Source: Micromonospora sp. U21 (GTDB lineage Bacteria > Actinomycetota > Actinomycetes > Mycobacteriales > Micromonosporaceae). From it: a stretch of 64,000 bases of DNA. The position numbers were made by a program, and so were the translations under genes. Where the stretch lies: contig NZ_JAGPYK010000004.1 in assembly GCF_018070045.1 (NCBI RefSeq), positions 62,001-126,000 of the forward strand, read 5' to 3'. The notes below the pieces were generated by a model. It worked only from the letters and a program-made list of their open reading frames with translations, had not been told where the DNA came from and did no database searches. The stretch's first letter is position 1. Every line of letters starts with the position of its first letter. Of the stretch, positions 51,243 to 58,917 are shown one piece after another.

Positions 51243-51428
51243 TCACTGCTCGTCGAGGAGCCACCGGACCACCTCGATGTGGTGCCCGACGACCGCGTCC
51301 CCGTCGAGACTCCAGGCCAGCGTGTGGCCGATCGTCCAGCCCCGGACCCGTTCCCGGTCCAGTCCCAGCTCTGCGCTGAGCCGGTCCAGCCGGTGCCGGA
51401 CGGCGGCCGGGGAGTTCCATCCGGACAT
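51243..51428 (-). pseudogene. Remnant resembling the C-terminus of an aminoglycoside phosphotransferase
   Basis: A 61-residue frame contains AAVRHRLDRLSAELGLDRER, GWTIGHTLAWSLDGD and EVVRWLLDEQ, which look like the last helices of APH/streptomycin-6-kinase-family proteins. The ATP-binding and catalytic core (HGDLHxxN-type and DPK-type motifs) is absent upstream, and the next gene's promoter occupies that DNA. There is no ribosome site. The family identification is by pattern only; a small unrelated protein is possible. Confidence 0.5.
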
Positions 51429-51496
51429 CGTGAATCATCGGCCGGGCGCGCCGCTGTCCGGGCCGGGGTGCCCGGTGACGGTGTGGCCAAGCAGAA

Positions 51497-51546
51497 TTGA
51501 CAGCCGACCGAGCGCCAGAGCAGGGTGGACGTGAGACAACGATGTC
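51497..51546 (+). promoter_or_regulatory. Promoter and LacI-like operator of the sugar operon
   Basis: TTGACA (51497-51502) and CAGGGT (51521-51526) are 18 bases apart. GACAACGATGTC (51535-51546), a near-palindrome centred on CG as in LacI-family operators, begins about where transcription should start. A LacI-type regulator is encoded at 53900-54925 after the operon. Confidence 0.6.
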
Positions 51547-51638
51547 AACGGGCAAATGGGAGGAATCGCGCCCATGACCCTTCCCGCCCGCCGATTCTGG
51601 CCATATGTCCCTTCCCTACCCGACGGTGACCAGCTGAG

Positions 51639-52904
51639 ATGACCGACGTGCCTAGATCCGCAGCCGAACCAACCCCTGCTCCGGCAGGATCACCGGACGT
51701 GCCCGACCTCGATCTGTTCCTCGCCGACCAGACCCACACGCTGCTCGACACGGCGCGGCGCGCGGTCCGGCCCGAGGGCGGCTTCTGGTGGCTGACCGAC
51801 GACCGCACCCCGGACCGCAGCGAGCCGCTGCACACGTGGATCACCTGCCGGATGACCCACGTGTCCGCCCTCGCCCACCGCAACGGTGATCCGGAGGCGG
51901 CCGCTCTGGTCGACCACGGCGTCGCCGCGCTCAGCACGCTGCTGCGCGACGACCGGTACGGCGGCTGGTTCGGCGCCGTCGACCAGCAGGGCACGCCGAC
52001 CAACGAGCGCAAGGCCGGGTACGACCACGCGTTCGTGCTGCTCGCCGCGTCCGGCGCGGCGCGCGCCGGGCGGCCCGGCGCGGACCGGCTTCTCGACGAC
52101 GCGTTGAGCGTGGTGCGGGACCGGTTCTGGGACGACGGGGCCGGCGCGGTCCGCGAATCCTGGAACCGGGACTGGACGGTCACCGAGGACTACCGGGGCG
52201 CGAACAGCAGCATGCACATGGTCGAGGCGTTCCTCGCCGCTGCCGCCGCCACCGGCGACGCGAGCTGGACCGACCGGGCCCTGCGGATCGGCACCCATCT
52301 GGTACACGGGGAGGGCGCCCGGCACGACTGGCGCCTGCCCGAGCACTTCACCGCCGACTGGGCCCCGCTCCCCGACTACAACCGGGACCGGCCCGCCGAC
52401 CCGTTCCGGCCGTACGGCTCGACGATCGGCCACTGGCTGGAGTGGTCCCGGCTGCTGCTCGAGCTCGAGGCGGTCCTGCCGCAGCCGCCGCGCTGGCTGC
52501 TCGCCGACGCCCGCGCCCTGTTCGCCGCCGCCGTACGGCGGGGCTGGGCGGTGGACAACGCCGACGGCTTCGTCTACACCATCGACTGGGACGACCGGCC
52601 CGTCGTCCGCTCCCGCATGCACTGGGTGGTGGCCGAGGCGATCGGGGCGGCGGTCACCCTGCACCGGCGCACCGGGGACGCGGTCTACGCCGACTGGTAC
52701 CGGGTGTTCTGGGCGTACGCGCGCCGCCACCTGATCGACGACGCCGGGTGGCGGCACGAGCTGGACCCACAGAACCGGCCCGCCGGCACGGTGTGGCACG
52801 GCCGGCCGGACGTCTACCACGCGTACCAGGCCGTACTGCTGTCCCGCTCGGCCGACGCGCTCGGCGGTCCCGGCCCGCTCGCCCCGGGCGAGGTGCCCGC
52901 GTGA
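51639..52904 (+). CDS. N-acylglucosamine 2-epimerase family sugar isomerase
   Basis: A 421-residue (alpha/alpha)6-barrel protein. Motifs include FWWLTDDRTPD, TWITCRMTHV, GYDHAFVLLAAS, EDYRGANSSMHMVEAFLAA and MHWVVAEAIGAAV, typical of the AGE family branch acting on free mannose (mannose-fructose isomerase) or sulfoquinovose. The coupled PfkB kinase makes mannose to fructose to fructose phosphate an attractive route. The start is uncertain because no strong ribosome site precedes ATG 51639. Confidence 0.8.
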   Translation: MTDVPRSAAEPTPAPAGSPDVPDLDLFLADQTHTLLDTARRAVRPEGGFWWLTDDRTPDRSEPLHTWITCRMTHVSALAHRNGDPEAAALVDHGVAALSTLLRDDRYGGWFGAVDQQGTPTNERKAGYDHAFVLLAASGAARAGRPGADRLLDDALSVVRDRFWDDGAGAVRESWNRDWTVTEDYRGANSSMHMVEAFLAAAAATGDASWTDRALRIGTHLVHGEGARHDWRLPEHFTADWAPLPDYNRDRPADPFRPYGSTIGHWLEWSRLLLELEAVLPQPPRWLLADARALFAAAVRRGWAVDNADGFVYTIDWDDRPVVRSRMHWVVAEAIGAAVTLHRRTGDAVYADWYRVFWAYARRHLIDDAGWRHELDPQNRPAGTVWHGRPDVYHAYQAVLLSRSADALGGPGPLAPGEVPA

Positions 52905-53854
52905 TCGTGGTGGCGGGTGAGGCGTTGATCGACCTGGTGGTCTCCGCGGAGGGGCAGCGGGCGGTGCCGGGCGGCTCGCCGGCCAACGTGGCGGTCACTC
53001 TGGCCCGGCTGGACCAGCCGGTGCGGCTGCTGGCACGGCTCAGCACCGACGAGTACGGCCGGCAGCTCGCCGAGCACCTGACCGCCAACCAGGTGGACCT
53101 CGGCTGGGCGGTCCGCACCGGGCAGCCCACCTCGGTGGCGGTGGCCACCCTGGACGCCACCGGGCAGGCCAGCTACGAGTTCCGGCTGGACGGCACGGCG
53201 GACTGGCAGTGGACGCCGCAGGAGTTGCCCGAGCTGGCCGGGTCTCCGGCGACCGCCCTGCACACCGGGTCGCTCGCGCTCGCGCTGGCGCCGGGAGCGC
53301 AGGTCCTGGAGGACCTGCTGGCCCGCGAACGCCGCCGGGACGGGCTCACCGTCTCGATCGACCTCAACCTGCGCCCGAGCATCATCACCGACCGGGCGGG
53401 GGAGCAGGCGAGGGTACGGCGTCAGGTGAGTCTCGCGCACCTGGTCAAGGCCAGCGACGAGGACCTGGCCTGGCTCTACCCGGACCGGGCGGTGCCCGAC
53501 GTGGTGGCCGAGTGGCGCGAGGCGGGCGTGTGCTGCGCGGTGGTGACCCGGGGCGCGGACGGGGCCTTGCTGCTCGCCCCGGACGGATCGATGCACGAGG
53601 AGCCGGCGGTCCGCACCACGGTGGTGGACACCGTCGGTGCCGGCGACGCGTTCACCGGCGGCCTGCTGGCCGCGCTGGCCGACCTCGACGCCCTCGGTGA
53701 CCGGCCGGCCGACCGGCTCGCCGCCTTGACCGCTGCGCAGTGGGCCACGGTGCTCCGGCAGGCCGCCCTGGTGGCCGCACTGACCTGCGCCCGCCGCGGC
53801 GCGGACCCGCCCCGCCGGGTCGAGGTGGCGGCCCTGCTCGGCGCCGTCAGCTGA
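52901..53854 (+). CDS. PfkB-family carbohydrate kinase (fructokinase-like)
   Basis: A 317-residue ribokinase-fold enzyme. VPGGSPANVAVTLARL is the first PfkB signature, SIDLNLRPS lies mid-protein, and DTVGAGDAFTGGLLA is the second signature with catalytic Asp. GTG 52901 overlaps the isomerase stop (GTGA). Fructose is the expected substrate if the isomerase works on mannose; other hexoses remain possible. Confidence 0.88.
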   Translation: MIVVAGEALIDLVVSAEGQRAVPGGSPANVAVTLARLDQPVRLLARLSTDEYGRQLAEHLTANQVDLGWAVRTGQPTSVAVATLDATGQASYEFRLDGTADWQWTPQELPELAGSPATALHTGSLALALAPGAQVLEDLLARERRRDGLTVSIDLNLRPSIITDRAGEQARVRRQVSLAHLVKASDEDLAWLYPDRAVPDVVAEWREAGVCCAVVTRGADGALLLAPDGSMHEEPAVRTTVVDTVGAGDAFTGGLLAALADLDALGDRPADRLAALTAAQWATVLRQAALVAALTCARRGADPPRRVEVAALLGAVS

Positions 53855-53860
53855 GGCTAC

Positions 53861-53890
53861 GCGCCGGCCCGACCTCGGTCGGGTCGGCGC
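53861..53890. terminator. 14-bp bidirectional terminator hairpin
   Basis: GCGCCGGCCCGACC (53861-53874) pairs with GGTCGGGTCGGCGC (53877-53890), one G-U pair, with TC at the tip. It fills the 45-base gap between the convergent kinase and lacI-type genes. Confidence 0.75.
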
Positions 53891-53899
53891 GATCGGCTG

Positions 53900-54925
53900 T
53901 CAGGCGGCCGGCGGGGTCAGGCCCCGACGCAGCAGCCAGGTGGGGAGCACGGTGGTCGACGGTGGGGAGTCGTCACCGGCGATCCGCCGGAACAGTCGTT
54001 CGCTGGCGATGCGGGCCAGCTCCCGGGTGTCGTACCCGACGACGGTGAGCGGCCGGGGCATCAGGTGCGCCAACTCGAAGTCGTCGAAGCCGACCAACGC
54101 GGCGTCGCTGCACCGCCGGTGCAGCTCCTGCAGGGCCCCGACGGTGAGCCGGTTGTTGCCGCAGAAGAAGGCGGTGGGCGGGTCCGGCAGGTCGAGCAGC
54201 GCGGCGACCGCCCGCCCGGCCTCCTCCGGTGCGATGAGCCGGTCGCGGACCAGCGACTCGTCGTGCTCGATCCCGGCGGCGGTCAGCGCCGCCCGGGCGC
54301 CGGCCAGCCGCTCGCGAATGGTGGGCACTGTCGGCGCGCCGAGCAGGACACCCACCCGGCGGTGCCCCTCGTCGAGCAGAGCGCCGACCCCGGCACGGCT
54401 GCCGCCCTGGTTGTCCAGCAGCACGGCGTCCGCGAGCAGCCCCTGCGGCGGCCGGTCCAGGAAGACCACCGGCATGCCCAGCTCGACCTCGCGGCGTAGG
54501 AACGAATGGTCGGGGCCGGCCGGCACCACCAGCAGCCCGTCGACCCGACGCTGGGTGAAATCCTGAAGCAGGGCGCGTTCCCGCTCCGGGTCCTCCTCGG
54601 AGGAGGCGGTGATCAGCATGGTCCCGTGCGCGGCGGCGATCTCGGCGGCGACGCTGGCGATGGTGGCGTAGAACGGGTTGGCGATCTCCTCGATGAGCAG
54701 CCCGACGGTGGCGTTGAGCTGCCGGGAGCGCAGGTTGCGGGCGATGTCGTTGCGCCGGAAGCCCAGCTCGGCGATGGCGGCCAGCACCCGGCCGACCAGT
54801 TCCTGCCCCACCGGCTCGTCGTTGACCACCCGGGAGACGGTCTTCAGGCTGACCCCGGCGTGTCGGGCCACGTCGACCATGGTCGGGCGCCGTCGCGCGG
54901 TCGGCCGGGTCGGGGTCTGCGTCAT
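53900..54925 (-). CDS. LacI-family transcriptional regulator
   Basis: A 341-residue repressor. The N-terminal helix-turn-helix (about 15-37) reads MVDVARHAGVSLKTVSRVVN, followed by the hinge helix FRRNDIARNLRS and a periplasmic-binding-protein-like effector domain (IANPFYATIASVAA; GFDDFELAHLM). It probably controls the adjacent isomerase-kinase operon through the operator at 51535. ATG 54925 follows GGAGGA. It starts 27 bases after the flavoprotein gene and may share its transcript. Confidence 0.9.
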   Translation of the reverse strand: MTQTPTRPTARRRPTMVDVARHAGVSLKTVSRVVNDEPVGQELVGRVLAAIAELGFRRNDIARNLRSRQLNATVGLLIEEIANPFYATIASVAAEIAAAHGTMLITASSEEDPERERALLQDFTQRRVDGLLVVPAGPDHSFLRREVELGMPVVFLDRPPQGLLADAVLLDNQGGSRAGVGALLDEGHRRVGVLLGAPTVPTIRERLAGARAALTAAGIEHDESLVRDRLIAPEEAGRAVAALLDLPDPPTAFFCGNNRLTVGALQELHRRCSDAALVGFDDFELAHLMPRPLTVVGYDTRELARIASERLFRRIAGDDSPPSTTVLPTWLLRRGLTPPAA

Positions 54926-54952
54926 GGGGTGGTCCTCCACGGGCGGCGCGGG

Positions 54953-56332
54953 TCAGCGGGCGACGGCGGCGAGCACGTCGACGGCTTTTCGGGCGGCGAT
55001 CAGCACCGGGTCCCAGACTGGCGCGTACGGCGGAGCGTAGCCCAGGTCGAGCGCCGTCATATCGTCCACCGTCATGCCGTTCCACAGCGCCACGGCCAGC
55101 GTGTCGATCCGCTTTGCCGCCTCGGACCAGCCGACGATCTGCGCACCGAGCAGTCGCCCGCCGGGTCGCTCGGCGATCAGTTTGACGGTCATCCGCCGGG
55201 CGCCGGGGTAGTAGCCGGCCCGGCTGGTCGACTCGGCGACCACCGAGATGAAGTCGAAGCCCGCCGCGGTGGCGTCCCGCTCGCGCAGGCCGGTCCGGCC
55301 CACCTCCAGGTCGCAGACCTTCGTGACGGCCGTGCCGATCACGCCCATGAAGGTGGCGTAACCGCCGCCGATGTTGATCCCGGCCACCCGGCCCTGCTTG
55401 TTGGCGTGCGTGCCCAGCGGTATGTGCACCGGCATCCCGCTGACCCGGTGCAGTGTCTCCACGCAGTCGCCAGCCGCCCAGATCCCGGACATACCGGGCA
55501 CCCGCATCCGGCGGTCCACCCGGATCGCCCCGGTCGGCCCGAGCGGCAGCCCGGCCGCCTCGGCGAGTGCGACGTTCGGGCGTACGCCCAGACCCAGGAC
55601 CACGACGTCGGTCGGAATCGGCCCCTCGGCGGTGACCACCGCGGACACCCGGCCGTCCCGCTGTTCCAGGCCGGTCACCGGCATCCCGGTGCGGATTTTG
55701 ATGCCCAGGCCGCGCATCGCGTCGGCGACCAGCTCGGCAATGTCGCCGTCCACGGTCGCCATGGGCTGGTCGGCCGCCTCGACCAGGGTGACGGAGAGGC
55801 CGCGCTGGATCAGGGCCTCGGCCATCTCGACGCCGATGTACCCGCCACCGACCACCACCGCCCGGCGCGGCTGCGGCTCGCCGTCCAGCCAGTCGCGCAG
55901 TGCCGCCCCGTCGTCGAGGGTCTGCATGCCGAACACCCCGCCCGCGTCGGTCTCCGCCCACGACGGCTTCACCGGCACCGCCCCGGCGGCGTACATCAGC
56001 TCGTCGAAGCGCTCGCGGACCTCGCCGCCGCGTTCCAGGTCCCGGGCGACCACCTCGCGGCGCTCCAGGTCGATGGCGGTCACCTCGTGGCGTATCCGCA
56101 CGTCGATGGTGAACTCGGAGCGGAACGTCTCCGGGGACCGGGCGATCAACTCCTCGGGGCCGGGCACCAGGCCACTGATCCAGTACGGGATGCCGCACGC
56201 CGAGTAGGAGGTGAAGTGGCCGCGCTCGAAGACCACGATCTCCAGGTCGTCACGGCCACGGCGGCGTCGGGCCTGAGACGCCGCCGACATGCCGGCGGCG
56301 TCCCCGCCGATGACGATCAGCCGTTGCGCCAC
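54953..56332 (-). CDS. FAD-dependent CoA-disulfide reductase/NADH oxidase-like protein
   Basis: A 459-residue pyridine-nucleotide disulfide oxidoreductase. VIGGDAAGMSAASQARR binds FAD, SYSACGIPYW holds the single redox Cys46 of the CoADR/Nox group, AVVVGGGYIGVEMAEAL binds NAD(P)H, and GIWAAGDC plus a dimerisation domain follow. It reduces CoA disulfide or oxygen; which one cannot be told. CAGGAT lies 6 bases before the GTG start. It is upstream of the lacI-type gene in the same direction. Confidence 0.85.
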   Translation of the reverse strand: MAQRLIVIGGDAAGMSAASQARRRRGRDDLEIVVFERGHFTSYSACGIPYWISGLVPGPEELIARSPETFRSEFTIDVRIRHEVTAIDLERREVVARDLERGGEVRERFDELMYAAGAVPVKPSWAETDAGGVFGMQTLDDGAALRDWLDGEPQPRRAVVVGGGYIGVEMAEALIQRGLSVTLVEAADQPMATVDGDIAELVADAMRGLGIKIRTGMPVTGLEQRDGRVSAVVTAEGPIPTDVVVLGLGVRPNVALAEAAGLPLGPTGAIRVDRRMRVPGMSGIWAAGDCVETLHRVSGMPVHIPLGTHANKQGRVAGINIGGGYATFMGVIGTAVTKVCDLEVGRTGLRERDATAAGFDFISVVAESTSRAGYYPGARRMTVKLIAERPGGRLLGAQIVGWSEAAKRIDTLAVALWNGMTVDDMTALDLGYAPPYAPVWDPVLIAARKAVDVLAAVAR

Positions 56333-56355
56333 GGGACCATCCTGTCACGCGGTGA

Positions 56356-57492
56356 TCAGCCGCGGGTCTGTCGCGCCACGTCCTCCACCACGTCGATGAG
56401 CCGTCCGGTGCGGGCGAACACGGCCCGCTGCCGCGCCGCGCCGGTGCCGTGCCGGCGCAGCACGTCCAGCAGATCGGTCACCTCGGCCCAGTCACCGTGC
56501 TGCTCCAGCGCCGGTCGCATCCGTTCGACGAACCGGTCCAGCAGCTCCCGGGCCGGGCGCAGCTCGCCGGTGGTGACGTCGACGCCGTCGCCCTCCAGAC
56601 CGTCGTGGGCGGCGCGCCAGTGCGCGCCGACCAGCAGGTGGTGATCGGTGGTCAGCGCCGGCCGGTCGGCCTCGACGTCCGACATGGCGGTGGCCACCAT
56701 GGCCCGGACCAGCGCGGCGACCAGCACCGCGTCGTCCACCGACGGGCAGACGTCGCCGATCCGGAGCTCCACGGTCGGGTACTTCGCCGACAGCCGGGCG
56801 TACCAGTAGAGCATCCCCTCGTCGAGCATCACCCCGCTGGCGATCAACTGGCGGATCAGCCGCTCGTAGTGCTCGTGCGACTCCAGCCACGGCGTCGGCG
56901 CCACCGACGGCCAGCGCTCCCACTCCACAGAGCGCCAGCTGGCGTAGCCGGTGTCCTCGTTGCGGGCGAACGGGGAGTTGGTGGTCACCGCGTGCAGCAT
57001 TGGCAGCCAGGGCCGGACGTGGTTGAGCACCTGCACGCCGGTTTCCGGGTCGGGCACGCCCACGTGCACGTGCATGCCGTTGTTGCCGGGGCCCGGGACG
57101 AGCAGCCGGAACCGTTCGACCATCCGGTCGAAGCGGGGCTTGTCCACCACCGGCGGCACCGGGCCGTCCACCGGCCCGGTGCCGATGGCCAGCAGCCGTA
57201 CGCCGGCCCGCTCGGCGGCGTCGGCGAGCGCCCGGCGCAGCACGCCGAGGGAGTGCCGGATCGAGGAGAGTTCGAGGCCGGGCGGGCTGCCAATCTCGAT
57301 CTGGCTGGTCTGGAACTCCCGCTCGACCTGCCCGCGCAGCTCCGCCGGCACCTGCTCGAGGACGAGGTCGACGGCGGGTACCGCGGCCCCGGTGTGCGGG
57401 TCGACGAGCAGAAACTCCTCCTCGACACCCACGGTGAGCAATTCGGTCCCCGCGGCCGTACCGCTGGGCGCCTCCGCCACCTGGCCGGTCAT
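56356..57492 (-). CDS. Glutamate-cysteine ligase-like carboxylate-amine ligase (GCS2/YbdK)
   Basis: A 378-residue ATP-grasp-like GCS2 protein. GVEEEFLLVDP, the acidic metal-binding start, QIEIGSPP, GNNGMHVHVGVPD and KYPTVELRIGDVCP are family landmarks. Members such as E. coli YbdK have weak glutamate-cysteine ligase activity; in actinomycetes a role in small-thiol or ergothioneine chemistry is possible but unproven. ATG 57492 is preferred to the GTG codons just upstream. It is close behind the flavoprotein gene (23 bases). Confidence 0.85.
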   Translation of the reverse strand: MTGQVAEAPSGTAAGTELLTVGVEEEFLLVDPHTGAAVPAVDLVLEQVPAELRGQVEREFQTSQIEIGSPPGLELSSIRHSLGVLRRALADAAERAGVRLLAIGTGPVDGPVPPVVDKPRFDRMVERFRLLVPGPGNNGMHVHVGVPDPETGVQVLNHVRPWLPMLHAVTTNSPFARNEDTGYASWRSVEWERWPSVAPTPWLESHEHYERLIRQLIASGVMLDEGMLYWYARLSAKYPTVELRIGDVCPSVDDAVLVAALVRAMVATAMSDVEADRPALTTDHHLLVGAHWRAAHDGLEGDGVDVTTGELRPARELLDRFVERMRPALEQHGDWAEVTDLLDVLRRHGTGAARQRAVFARTGRLIDVVEDVARQTRG

Positions 57493-57693
57493 CGCCACCA
57501 CCGTCCGTTCCTGCCGGTCGCGGTCCGTCCGCGTCGGTCGGGCGCTTGGTTACCCACCGTGGCGATGATGGGAAACGTGGCGATGGCGCGTCGGCCCGCG
57601 TGTCGGCCGGCGCTGGAGTCCCCGGCGGCCGGTCCGCGCCCGGGTGGCCGCGATTGGATCGGCTGGCATGACTCCGGGTCCTAGGCTGGAACC

Positions 57694-57987
57694 GTGCCGG
57701 TACCGCTGGGGCTTTTCGGGGTTGCGTGGATGTCCGCGTTCGCGCAGCTCACCCTGCTCGCGGTGCGCCCGGCTGACCTGCTCGCCGGCGCCGCGTTGAC
57801 CGCCCTGGTGCTGCTCGCCGTGCTGCTCGCGGCGCGGGTGCCGGGCCGCTCGGGCGGGCCGGGTGTCGCCCGGCGCTGGACCGGGCTGCGGGCCCGCTCC
57901 CGTGATCGCCGGGTGCCCCGGCAGGTCGACCCGGACGCCGCCGGCCGGCCCCGCCCCCGCGCACCCGGGCACCCCTCGGCCGCGTAG
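57694..57987 (+). CDS. DUF6412 small membrane protein
   Basis: A 97-residue protein with two hydrophobic segments (about 5-25 and 27-47) and an Arg/Pro-rich cytoplasmic tail. TAGGCT lies 6 bases before the GTG. Small proteins of this type precede a YidC-like gene in related actinomycetes, as here. Function unknown; an assistant to the insertase is possible. Confidence 0.7.
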   Translation: MPVPLGLFGVAWMSAFAQLTLLAVRPADLLAGAALTALVLLAVLLAARVPGRSGGPGVARRWTGLRARSRDRRVPRQVDPDAAGRPRPRAPGHPSAA

Positions 57988-58090
57988 CGCGACGCCGCCG
58001 CGCGGCCGATCCCGCCGTCATCGGTCACTCCTGCCGGGCGGACGCCGCCGCCGGAGGAGGGCCCATCGGAATCGGACCGAGGGGTTTCCC

Positions 58091-58846
58091 ATGCTCGCCT
58101 TCGCACCACTGCACGGGGTGGTCGGTGCCGCCGGCACCGCGCTGTCCCGGCTCACCGATCTGCTCGAACCGTTGGCCGGCGGTTCGGCGACCGCCGCCGC
58201 CATCGTGCTGTTCACCATCGCCGTGCGGTTGCTGATCTCGCCGCTCACCGTCGCCCAGGTCCGCGGCGAGCGGCGCCGCGCGGCGCTCGCCCCGCAGGTG
58301 CGTGACCTCCAGCGGCGGTACGCCGCCGACCCGGCGAAGCTCCAGAGCGAGGTGTTCGCGCTGTACCGCTCGGCCGGCGCCAACCCGATCGCCGGCTGTC
58401 TGCCGTTGCTGCTCCAGGCGCCGTTCCTGCTGGTGCTGTACCGGCTGTTCACCACCAGCGAGGGCGGCACCGGGCTGCTTCAGGAGCGGCTGGCCGGGGT
58501 GCCGCTCGGCCACCACCTCGGCGACGGGCTGACCGGGGCCGCCGGTCCGCTCTTCGCCCTGCTGCTGGCCGCCCTGCTGCTGCTGGCCTGGTGGTCGTCG
58601 CGGCGGGCCCGCCGGGCGTCGGCGGCGGTCGGCACGGTGGCCGGTACGCCCACCGAGGGGCCGGGTGCGGCGACGCTCGGCCGGCTGCTGCCCCTGCTGC
58701 CGTTCACGACGGTGCTGGTGGCGCTGGTGCTGCCGCTCGCGGCGGTCATCTACCTGGTGACCACGACCGCCTGGTCGGCACTGGAGCAGGTGGTGCTCCG
58801 ACGGCCGCAGACGGCGCCGACGAACGCCGATATAGATCGACGTTGA
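58091..58846 (+). CDS. YidC/Oxa1-family membrane insertase paralogue
   Basis: A 251-residue protein with about five helices. FTIAVRLLISPLTVAQVRGERR is the conserved first cytoplasmic loop with its hydrophilic-groove Arg, and SAGANPIAGCLPLLLQAPFLLVLYRLF follows as in Oxa1/YidC. It is shorter than the housekeeping YidC, lacks the basic C-terminus and sits away from rpmH-rnpA, so it is probably a secondary insertase. GAGGGG precedes the ATG. Its stop overlaps the -35 of the next gene. Confidence 0.85.
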   Translation: MLAFAPLHGVVGAAGTALSRLTDLLEPLAGGSATAAAIVLFTIAVRLLISPLTVAQVRGERRRAALAPQVRDLQRRYAADPAKLQSEVFALYRSAGANPIAGCLPLLLQAPFLLVLYRLFTTSEGGTGLLQERLAGVPLGHHLGDGLTGAAGPLFALLLAALLLLAWWSSRRARRASAAVGTVAGTPTEGPGAATLGRLLPLLPFTTVLVALVLPLAAVIYLVTTTAWSALEQVVLRRPQTAPTNADIDRR

Positions 58847-58890
58847 CAACTGTTCCGAGGGGACGTACAACTCTGAGAGAGCGCTCTCTC
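58843..58890 (+). promoter_or_regulatory. Promoter and LacI-type operator of the GH16 gene
   Basis: TTGACA (58843-58848) and TACAAC (58866-58871) are 17 bases apart. GAGAGAGCGCTCTCTC (58875-58890) is a perfect 16-base palindrome over the expected start point, close to the GAGCGCTC core bound by CebR/CelR-type LacI repressors of polysaccharide genes. Confidence 0.7.
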
Positions 58891-58917
58891 GACCCGTCCC
58901 CGCAGAGAGGCATGTCC

